A stretch of 64,000 nucleotides of DNA from an uncultured Lachnospiraceae bacterium. Its GTDB lineage: Bacteria > Bacillota > Clostridia > Lachnospirales > Lachnospiraceae. The translations under genes were made by a program, and so were the position numbers. The notes under the pieces were generated by a model that worked only from the letters and a program-made list of their open reading frames with translations, did not search any database and was not told the DNA's origin. The stretch covers positions 1 to 64,000 of the forward strand of contig CATOOV010000011.1 in assembly GCA_951801955.1 (NCBI GenBank), given 5' to 3'. Below are positions 44,530-50,533 of this stretch, one piece after another (positions within the stretch are counted from its first letter, which is position 1; each line of letters begins with the position of its first letter).

Positions 44530-45276
44530 ATGATGGAAGAAAAAAGACTGGTGGAGCCTTTGATGTCTTTTGGTTTGACTAGGCAGGAATCCCTGATTTA
44601 TCTCGCATTGCTGCGGGCTGGAAGCAGCAATGGCTATGAAATTGCAAAGCGGACCGGAATTTCCCGCTCCAATGTATATAAAGCACTGGATGGATTGGCA
44701 GAAAAAGGGGCCGCATATATCAGTGAGGGCGCCTCTAGGAAATATACCGCGGTGGAGGCAGAAGAGTTTTGCCAGAATAAGATCTGCAGCCTAAGAAGGA
44801 AACAAGAATTTTTAATATCAAATCTTCCCAAGGAAAAAGAGGAACTGGATGGGTATATTACCATTCGTTCCGATGAGAATATCGCAGATAAAATTCGAAA
44901 TATGCTGCAAAAGGCAAAAAAGAGAGTGTATTTGTCTATGGCGTTTTCCTTGTTGGAACAATTCGAGAAGGAATTGGAAGGGTTGGCGGCAGAAAATATC
45001 AAGGTCGTGGTATTGACAGATTTTCCAAAAACCAGCGAGAACCGATGGAAGTTTTTTTCTGGGAAAGCAAAAGGGGTAAAAGTCTATGTAACTTCTGATA
45101 AGAAAAACCAGATAGGGATTATCACAGATTCTAAGTATGTGCTTACCGGTGAATTGGGGAAGGGAAAAGAAAGCACTTGCCTGTATACTGGGCAGACGAA
45201 TTTTGTACAAGTCTTCAAAGATTCCATGAAAAATGAAATTCGCCTATTGGAGTTAGAAGGCAAAAACCAAAAATAG
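44530..45276 (+). CDS. TrmB-family transcriptional regulator
   Basis: 248 aa. The start at 44530 is 8 bases after AAGGAGG; the ATG at 44524 is too close. Residues ~8-75 form a winged helix (LTRQESLIYLALLRAGSSNG, ISRSNVYKALDGLAEKGAAY). The C-terminal half is the TrmB effector-like domain related to the phospholipase-D fold (KKRVYLSMAF, KVVVLTDFP). TrmB proteins mostly respond to sugars; here the gene is 36 bases upstream of a lysA-type decarboxylase, so an amino-acid or polyamine signal is possible. Confidence 0.85.
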   Translation: MMEEKRLVEPLMSFGLTRQESLIYLALLRAGSSNGYEIAKRTGISRSNVYKALDGLAEKGAAYISEGASRKYTAVEAEEFCQNKICSLRRKQEFLISNLPKEKEELDGYITIRSDENIADKIRNMLQKAKKRVYLSMAFSLLEQFEKELEGLAAENIKVVVLTDFPKTSENRWKFFSGKAKGVKVYVTSDKKNQIGIITDSKYVLTGELGKGKESTCLYTGQTNFVQVFKDSMKNEIRLLELEGKNQK

Positions 45277-45312
45277 ATGAAATGAATACAGAAAACAAAG
45301 GAGCATCAAATT

Positions 45313-46593
45313 ATGAAGAAAGAACCATTTGTAACACAGGAACAATTACAAGAAATTGTAAAGAAATATCCTACGCCGTTTCATCTGTATGATGAAAAAG
45401 GCATCCGTGCCAATGCATTGGCATTGAAAAAAGCCTTTTCCTGGAATAAGGGATTTAAAGAATATTTTGCGGTCAAGGCAACCCCCAATCCATTTTTAAT
45501 TAATATTTTAAAAGAATGCGGCTGTGGATGTGATTGTTCATCGAAAACGGAGTTAATGCTTGCCGACGCGCTGCACTTTGACGGAAAGGACATTATGTTT
45601 TCTTCCAATACTACTCCGGCAGAGGAGTTTCAGTATGCAGATGACATTGGAGCCATTATCAATCTGGATGATTTTACCCATATTGATTTTTTGGAAAAAA
45701 CCATTGGGCATATTCCAGAAACCATTAGCTGCCGCTATAATCCAGGGGGTGTATTTAAGATCAGCAACAGTATTATGGACAACCCTGGAGACGCGAAATA
45801 TGGTTTTACAGAGGAGCAGTTATTTGAGGGCTTTCGGCTGTTAAAAGAAAAAGGGGCAAAATATTTTGGGATTCATGCATTTTTAGCAAGCAATACTGTG
45901 ACCAATGAATATTATCCTACGCTGGCAAAGACGCTGTTTGAATTGGCAGTGAGATTAAAAGAAGAGACTGGGGCAGATATCCGCTTTATCAATCTTTCTG
46001 GCGGAATTGGAATCCCATACCGGCAAGAGGAAGAACCAAACGATATTTATGTGATTGGCGAAGGGGTCCGCAAGGTTTATGAAGAAGTGATGGTTCCGGC
46101 AGGTATGTCGGATGTGGCGATTTATACAGAACTTGGTCGGTTTATGATGGGTCCATACGGCTGTTTGGTGACAACTGCCATTCATGAAAAACATACCTAT
46201 AAAGAATATATTGGCTGTGATGCCTGCGCGGTGAATCTGATGCGTCCTGCCATGTATGGGGCATACCATCATATTACTGTTATGGGAAAGGACAATCGTG
46301 TGTGTGACCATAAATATGACATCACAGGTTCGCTCTGTGAGAACAATGATAAATTCGCCATTGACCGGATGCTTCCAAAGATTGATATTGGTGATTTGCT
46401 GGTCATCCATGATACTGGAGCTCATGGTTTTTCTATGGGTTACAATTACAATGGAAAATTAAAATCTGCCGAGATCCTGTTGAAGGAAGATGGAAGCGCC
46501 CAATTGATTCGCCGTGCGGAGACACCAGAGGATTATTTTGCAACCTTTGATTGTTTTGATATCTTGAAGGATTTAAGGAGCACAAATGATTGA
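45313..46593 (+). CDS. lysA: Diaminopimelate decarboxylase-type PLP enzyme
   Basis: 426 aa, fold-type III PLP decarboxylase. The PLP lysine is in FAVKATPNPF (~residue 57). Other marks: CGCDCSSKTELMLA, the glycine-rich phosphate loop LSGGIGIPYRQ, EYLG-type ELGRFMMGPYG and the second active site CDACAVNLMRPAMYGAYHHI, which resembles the E. coli LysA stretch NDLMRPAMYGSYHHI. Most likely converts meso-diaminopimelate to lysine; related carboxynorspermidine or ornithine enzymes are less well matched. Good RBS AAAGGAG. Confidence 0.82.
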   Translation: MKKEPFVTQEQLQEIVKKYPTPFHLYDEKGIRANALALKKAFSWNKGFKEYFAVKATPNPFLINILKECGCGCDCSSKTELMLADALHFDGKDIMFSSNTTPAEEFQYADDIGAIINLDDFTHIDFLEKTIGHIPETISCRYNPGGVFKISNSIMDNPGDAKYGFTEEQLFEGFRLLKEKGAKYFGIHAFLASNTVTNEYYPTLAKTLFELAVRLKEETGADIRFINLSGGIGIPYRQEEEPNDIYVIGEGVRKVYEEVMVPAGMSDVAIYTELGRFMMGPYGCLVTTAIHEKHTYKEYIGCDACAVNLMRPAMYGAYHHITVMGKDNRVCDHKYDITGSLCENNDKFAIDRMLPKIDIGDLLVIHDTGAHGFSMGYNYNGKLKSAEILLKEDGSAQLIRRAETPEDYFATFDCFDILKDLRSTND

Positions 46594-46897
46594 ACGTAAA
46601 GATATTTTATCTATTCCATATCTGAAAAAGACAACGTTTACCGGAAGCCGTGAGGGACTGCGCTTCCGGTTTGCGGTTGTGAAACAAGAGCCAGAGAAAA
46701 AAGAGGGGGAGAAAAAGGAAATTCTAGAAGTTACGGCATGGGAAGGTCCTTATGCATTTGATACCGTTTTAGAGGAACAGAAGATAAAAAGGGAAATGGA
46801 TTTTTCGGAAGAAGGGATTCAAAAGGGTATTGACTGGCTGAATGGTCTTTGGGAAGAAGATCCAGAGAGATGGCGGGCAGCAAAGACCAAATGGTAA
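46586..46897 (+). CDS. Small uncharacterised protein coupled to lysA
   Basis: 103 aa, begins 8 bases before the end of lysA with its own AAGGAG, so translationally coupled. Highly charged (Glu/Lys), no signal or membrane segment. Contains FTGSREGLRFRFAVVKQE, WEGPYAFDTV and a terminal WLNGLWEEDPERW. I do not recognise the family; the coupling suggests a role with the decarboxylase. Confidence 0.65.
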   Translation: MIERKDILSIPYLKKTTFTGSREGLRFRFAVVKQEPEKKEGEKKEILEVTAWEGPYAFDTVLEEQKIKREMDFSEEGIQKGIDWLNGLWEEDPERWRAAKTKW

Positions 46898-46989
46898 AAC
46901 CAAGATGTTCCAAGCGCCAGTGGCATTTGATAGGCAACGGTCGAGACAGGGGGTAGAAAGATCCTATCCCGTCAGCTTTCTGCAGGATT

Positions 46990-47092
46990 TGTTCCACGCC
47001 GAGCACAATTGCACGGCAATCGTTTCCCCTTGTGCGCGTGCGCACCCTGCCCAGAGGGCTTTTATTTTCGTTAAAATTTCATAAAATTTCCT
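46990..47092 (-). repeat. R1 repeat, copy C
   Basis: Read on the minus strand: ATAGGAAATTTT, a decayed second arm, GCCCTCTGGGCAGGGTGCGC, ACGCGCACAAGGGGAAA, GTGCAATTGTGCTCGGCGTG. Matches copy B through the CCCTCTGGGCAGGGTGCGCA block. The hairpin is damaged on the side where R3 begins. Confidence 0.72.
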
Positions 47093-47240
47093 ATAAAGAT
47101 TCGGGTGTCAAAAGGTGGTTCCTAAAAACCTTCTTGACAAATTGCACAAAGAAATACAAATGTTGTTCCGTTTTGCACTCATTTGTGCAATTTGCCAATA
47201 TTCCTTTTGAAAACCACCTTTTGACACCCAAATCCTATAA
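47092..47240. repeat. R3 repeat (MITE-like), short copy
   Basis: About 149 bp forming one long imperfect hairpin. The ends are GGGTGTCAAAAGGTGGTT (47104 onward) and its complement AACCACCTTTTGACACCC (47212-47229). Inner pairs include AAATTGCACAAA / TTTGTGCAATTT. A longer copy with the same ends lies at 53478-53804. Confidence 0.8.
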
Positions 47241-47248
47241 AATAAAAA

Positions 47249-47287
47249 ATGCCGAAACTCTCAAATAATACAAGAGCCTCAGCATTT
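47249..47287 (-). terminator. tRNA-Leu terminator
   Basis: On the minus strand: AATGCTGAGGCTC, an 11-base A/T loop, then GAGAGTTTCGGCATT followed by TTTT. It ends 8 bases past the tRNA 3' end. Confidence 0.8.
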
Positions 47288-47294
47288 GGGATAC

Positions 47295-47377
47295 TGCCGG
47301 CAATGGGACTTGAACCCATACGTGGTTGCCCACAACAGATTTTGAGTCTGCCTCGTCTGCCATTCCGACACGCCGGC
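47295..47377 (-). tRNA. tRNA-Leu (anticodon CAA)
   Basis: 83-nt class II tRNA. Acceptor stem GCCGGCG pairs with TGCCGGC and the discriminator base is A. The anticodon stem-loop is GCAGA-CTCAAAA-TCTGT, giving anticodon CAA (codon UUG). A long variable arm follows, then the T arm ATGGG-TTCAAGT-CCCAT. The 3' CCA is not encoded. It has its own promoter and terminator. Confidence 0.95.
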
Positions 47378-47404
47378 ATTTGTCCACTGACCTGAACAAA
47401 TAGT

Positions 47405-47433
47405 ATTTTAGCATATACACTTTGAAAATGCAA
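47405..47433 (-). promoter_or_regulatory. tRNA-Leu promoter
   Basis: On the minus strand TTGCAT (47428-47433), 17-bp spacer, TAAAAT (47405-47410), 28 bases before the tRNA 5' end. Confidence 0.65.
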
Positions 47434-47560
47434 GTGTTTTTTTGTTTTTTTTAATTTTTGTCATCAAGTAAGGATTTTGCTTCTATCTGTAATCTGTTGT
47501 TGTCAGCAGGGCTGATCCGCACCCCATACAAAGAAGTTTACTTATTCTTTATTTTTTTTG

Positions 47561-47589
47561 TTGGAATAATTAGAAAAATAGAGTATAAT
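47561..47589 (+). promoter_or_regulatory. Promoter of the HD-GYP gene
   Basis: TTGGAA, 17-bp spacer, TATAAT, about 70 bases before the GTG start. Confidence 0.68.
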
Positions 47590-47659
47590 ATTGGAAGAAA
47601 TTAGAGATTGAGAGACTCTGTTTGATGTTCACAATGGTGAAGAATGTAGAGGAAAAATC

Positions 47660-48751
47660 GTGATTAAGAGAATTTATGTAAGAACCAGGTCTTTAAAGGA
47701 AGGCATGAAAATAGATCAGGCAATTGTAGACCGCAGGGGAAGGGTTTTAATTGCACGAGGCGCGGTACTGAATAACTATCTGATTGATTCCTTGCTGAAG
47801 CTTGGGGTTACAAGCGTTTATATACGAGAGGGAGAAGAAGATCCAGAGGAAGAGAAGATATCGCTCCAGGCACAGGCAGTCATCGAGAAAAGAAGGGTGG
47901 AGGATCGGACAAAGGTTAAGTTGAAGGAGAGTGTCAAAAAACGTGTGGCAGAGGGGATACAGTATTTGTATCACAATACAGAGACACAGGATTTCACGGA
48001 TGCTACCAATCATATCGCCAATGATTTAATGCATGCGATCACAGATAATGATGCAATCGCTGTTGATATTGGCGCGCTCAAAATCAGCGATGAATATACT
48101 TTTAAGCACAGTGTGGATGTTGCAACCATGGCAATGATTGTTGCAAAGCAGTATGGGCTGAATAAGGGTCAGGTATATGAGATTGGAATTTCGGGGCTGC
48201 TTCATGATTTGGGGAAATCAAAGATTCCCAATGAAGTGTTGAACAAACCGGGAAAGCTTACAGATGAAGAATTTGAGATTATGAAACAGCATTCTGAATA
48301 TGGATACGGGATTTTAAAGGGAAAAGAAAATATTTCCAACCATGTGTTAATGGGAGTTTTACAGCATCATGAGAAGATGAATGGAAAAGGTTATCCTATG
48401 GGAGTATCGGCAGATAAGATGCATCTTTATGCTAAGATTCTGTCTGTGGTAGATATCTATGATGCCTTAGTCACAGAACGGTCTTATAAGAAGGCATTTT
48501 CTCAGAGAGATGCGGTTGAGATGATTATGTCAATGACACAAGAGCTGGATTTGGATGTAATGAAAAGTTTTCTGGAAAGTATGATTTTATATCCGGTGGA
48601 CTCCATTGTGCAGCTCAGCAATGGAGAGAAAGCAAAGGTTGTGGAGAACAATCCAGGATATATTTTAAGGCCTACCGTGGTAGGAATTGAGTCTGGAAAG
48701 ATCTATGAACTGGGAAAGGATATGAGATGCAACAATATTATTATTCTCTAA
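47660..48751 (+). CDS. HD-GYP domain c-di-GMP phosphodiesterase-like protein
   Basis: 363 aa, GTG start after AGAGGAAA. The N-terminal ~60 residues resemble the DUF3391-like region of HD-GYP proteins (VRTRSLKEGMKIDQAIVDRR). HD-GYP domain at residues ~145-310: HSVDVATMAMIVAKQYGL, LLHDLGKSKIPNEVLNKPG, MKQHSEYGYGIL and QHHEKMNGKGYPMG, so the HD metal site and the GYP motif are intact. Predicted to hydrolyse c-di-GMP or a related cyclic dinucleotide. Single-gene unit. A second c-di-GMP protein lies at 27.4 kb. Confidence 0.9.
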   Translation: MIKRIYVRTRSLKEGMKIDQAIVDRRGRVLIARGAVLNNYLIDSLLKLGVTSVYIREGEEDPEEEKISLQAQAVIEKRRVEDRTKVKLKESVKKRVAEGIQYLYHNTETQDFTDATNHIANDLMHAITDNDAIAVDIGALKISDEYTFKHSVDVATMAMIVAKQYGLNKGQVYEIGISGLLHDLGKSKIPNEVLNKPGKLTDEEFEIMKQHSEYGYGILKGKENISNHVLMGVLQHHEKMNGKGYPMGVSADKMHLYAKILSVVDIYDALVTERSYKKAFSQRDAVEMIMSMTQELDLDVMKSFLESMILYPVDSIVQLSNGEKAKVVENNPGYILRPTVVGIESGKIYELGKDMRCNNIIIL

Positions 48752-49101
48752 CACGACAGAATATTTTTATGAAAAAGGCGGTAAAATATATGCAAGTGAT
48801 AGTATAGCCCTTTGCGTAAATTTATGAAAAACCGTTCTGGTTATTACTGGAATGGTTTTTATATCATAGGAAACTGCTTTGCATTTCCTATGATATAAAA
48901 AATAAATATGCACACGCGCACAAGAGGAAAATGTTGTAATACAAATGTGCTCGGCGCGGCAAAGTGCACACGCGCACAAAAGGAAGATATTGCTGCGCAA
49001 ATGTGCGCGTCGCGGAACAAAAGATGCGTTAGCAAAAGAAATTGTTCGCGGAGGTGCGTGAAACGCACTTTTGTTCTTTACCAGCATATCAAACATCTCC
49101 T
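48752..49101. other. 350-bp gap after the HD-GYP gene
   Basis: No gene. It holds a first hairpin at ~48828-48861 (AAAACCGTTCTG / CTGGAATGGTTTT with T-run), which probably terminates the HD-GYP transcript, then R1 copy D. Short frames here are repeat-encoded and rich in Cys/Arg/His, and I do not treat them as genes. Confidence 0.55.
48857..49022 (+). repeat. R1 repeat, copy D, with a duplicated body
   Basis: A perfect 17-bp hairpin (TTTTATATCATAGGAAA, 48857-48873, and complement at 48884-48900) is followed by two tandem ~57-bp bodies at about 48909-48966 and 48967-49022. Each starts CACACGCGCACAA and holds CAAATGTGC and a CGGCGCGG- or CGTCGCGG-type end. The duplication shows that the body can be a unit separate from the hairpin. 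Confidence 0.78.
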
Positions 49102-49458
49102 TTAGACATGCTTCTTGAGAGCAGAAAAGGTTTCGGGACTGATAACATGCTCCATTCGGCATGCATCCTCCAAAGCAATTTTTTCGTCCACTCCAAGGCT
49201 GATAAGCCAGGAAGAAAGAAATTTGTGGCGTTCATAGATCATATCAGCAATCTCTTTTCCTGTTTCTGTCAGAGTGATATATCCAGCCTCAGACACCACA
49301 ATATGCCCTTTTTCACGCAGATGTTTCATTGCCACACTGACGCTGGATTTTTTATAACCTAGCTCTACCGCCACATCTATGGAACGAACCACAGGAAGCC
49401 TCTGGCTTAAGATTAAGATGGTTTCTAAATAATTTTCAGCAGATTCATTACTTTTCAT
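49102..49458 (-). CDS. DtxR/MntR-family metal-dependent repressor
   Basis: 118 aa from the ATG at 49458 (AAAGGGGA, spacing ~7). N-terminal winged helix (ENYLETILILSQRLPVVRSI, LGYKKSSVSVAMKHLREKGH, GYITLTETG) and the start of the dimerisation/metal domain (RHKFLSSWLISLGVDEKIAL, ACRMEHVIS with Cys/Glu/His ligands). It lacks the SH3-like third domain, as MntR and short DtxR homologues do. It is divergent from the feoAAB operon, whose control region carries DtxR-like boxes, so iron-dependent repression of feo is the likely role. Confidence 0.88.
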   Translation of the reverse strand: MKSNESAENYLETILILSQRLPVVRSIDVAVELGYKKSSVSVAMKHLREKGHIVVSEAGYITLTETGKEIADMIYERHKFLSSWLISLGVDEKIALEDACRMEHVISPETFSALKKHV

Positions 49459-49716
49459 GAACAATCCCCTTTGTCATTATTTTGATATGTTTGTGTACCA
49501 GCCATATAGGAAAGGAATAAATGCGGTATTCCCTATGTGTATCCTGTCAAAGCCTGTACGGTAAACGTGTTTTTTGTATTTATCTTACCAAAAAAGAACG
49601 CTGATGGCGTTCGCGAACATAAGTATTCTGTCCTATGTCATTAGTATACTGAAAGAGCGGGAAAATAGCAAATGGTTTTAAAGTTTTCATAATAAAACAG
49701 ACTTCTATTCTGAAGT

Positions 49717-49740
49717 GATACTTAACCGCCGGAATAATAT
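49717..49740. repeat. R2 repeat, end fragment
   Basis: GATACTTAACCGCCGGAATA-ATAT matches the right terminal repeat of the R2 element at 26940-26963 in 22 of 24 positions. No left end is found, so this is a solo end or deleted copy. Confidence 0.6.
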
Positions 49741-49741
49741 G

Positions 49742-49815
49742 ATTCTTAAAGGCAACTTTTGAGAAAATTACCAAGATAAACTTTTAAAACAACTTTTTGG
49801 CGCGTAAGCCATAAG
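49742..49815. repeat. R3-related palindrome
   Basis: TTAAAGGCAACTTTTGAGAA on the left is loosely complementary to AACAACTTTTTGGCGCGTAA on the right. The right end (GGCGC...TAAG) also resembles the end of the repeat at 55298-55370. Confidence 0.4.
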
Positions 49816-49841
49816 AAATGGAAAAAACAGCAAAAAAGTTA

Positions 49842-49873
49842 TTGACAACTAATAGATGTTAGAATATACTAAC
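49842..49873 (+). promoter_or_regulatory. feoA promoter with DtxR-like iron box
   Basis: TTGACA (49842-49847), 17-bp spacer, TATACT (49865-49870). The palindrome GTTAG-AATATA-CTAAC (49858-49873) overlaps the -10 box and matches the half-sites TTAG/CTAA of DtxR/IdeR operators. Repression by the adjacent DtxR-like protein with Fe(II) is inferred. Confidence 0.78.
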
Positions 49874-49916
49874 TACAGGAAGTTTAATAAAACTGTTATA
49901 AAATTTAAGAAAGAAG

Positions 49917-50135
49917 ATGATGACTATGCCGTTGACCATGGCGAGGACAGGAGAAGTCAATACCATCAAAAAAGTGGGCGGAAAAGAGGAGACCAGAAGG
50001 TTTTTGGAAAACCTGGGGTTTGTAATCGGAGGCTGTGTGACCGTTGTATCTGAAATTGGCGGAAATATGATTGTAAATGTAAAAGAGTCAAGAGTTGCTA
50101 TCAATAAAGAATTAGCAAATAAAATAATGATTTAA
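49917..50135 (+). CDS. feoA: FeoA-family ferrous iron transport protein (first)
   Basis: Up to 72 aa; ATGs at 49917, 49920 and 49926 are all possible and the ribosome site is weak (AAGAAAGAAG). SH3-like FeoA fold: TIKKVGGKEETRRFLENLGF, GGCVTVVSEIGGNMIVNVKE, SRVAINKELANKIMI. FeoA stimulates or stabilises the FeoB iron permease. It is followed after 13 bases by a second feoA. Confidence 0.88.
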   Translation: MMTMPLTMARTGEVNTIKKVGGKEETRRFLENLGFVIGGCVTVVSEIGGNMIVNVKESRVAINKELANKIMI

Positions 50136-50148
50136 GGAAGGATGCAGT

Positions 50149-50370
50149 ATGAAGACATTAAGACAAATTCCCTGTGGGAAGACAGCGAGAGTTTCAAAAT
50201 TGCATGGAGAAGGACCCGTAAAACGCCGTATTATGGATATGGGGATTACCAAGGGTGTGGATGTATTTGTGAGAAAAGTGGCACCGCTGGGGGATCCCGT
50301 GGAGGTTACAGTCCGAGGGTATGAGCTATCTTTGAGAAAGGCAGATGCAGAAATGATTGAGGTGGAGTAA
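50149..50370 (+). CDS. feoA: FeoA-family ferrous iron transport protein (second)
   Basis: 73 aa after AAGGAAGG. SH3-like fold: TLRQIPCGKTARVSKLHGEG, RRIMDMGITKGVDVFVRKVA, LGDPVEVTVRGYELSLRKAD. It is more typical of classical FeoA (the MDMG and VRGYELSLR motifs) than the first copy, so the two probably have distinct contacts with FeoB. Confidence 0.92.
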   Translation: MKTLRQIPCGKTARVSKLHGEGPVKRRIMDMGITKGVDVFVRKVAPLGDPVEVTVRGYELSLRKADAEMIEVE

Positions 50371-50458
50371 TCTTTGGGTTTGAACATTCTGTACCAGCCT
50401 GATAAAATCTCTGCAAGAGACGTGCCAGGAAATGGGCAGATTATTTTTTGATTTTGGG

Positions 50459-50472
50459 TTAGAAATAACTAA
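50459..50472 (+). promoter_or_regulatory. Second DtxR-like iron box upstream of feoB
   Basis: TTAG-AAATAA-CTAA, the same half-sites and 6-base spacing as the box at feoA. A weak promoter (TTGATT at 50448, TATAGT at 50474) surrounds it. feoB may thus have its own iron-regulated start in addition to read-through from feoA. Confidence 0.6.
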
Positions 50473-50533
50473 TTATAGTAAGAACAAACAAACATCAAAG
50501 TGAGAATGCCGAAAGGCAGATAGGAGTTTTGAA

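Larger units (their letters stand above)
46898..47247. other. Repeat-filled gap between the lysA operon and the tRNA gene
   Basis: No gene. In order: a hairpin at ~46962-46991 (ATCCCGTCAGCTTTCTGCAG core, like part of R6), R1 copy C in reverse, and R3 copy 1. The pieces abut with almost no unique sequence between them. Confidence 0.6.
49459..49841. other. DtxR-feoA intergenic region
   Basis: Contains a fragment of an R2 repeat (49717-49740), then an R3-related palindrome (~49742-49815). The part 49459-49700 has no gene or motif I recognise. Confidence 0.5.

Noticed and set aside
48908..49105. Cys/Arg-rich frames on both strands after the HD-GYP gene (look like small cysteine-rich peptides)
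   Set aside because: They are entirely encoded by the R1 repeat with its duplicated body; similar frames appear wherever R1 occurs.
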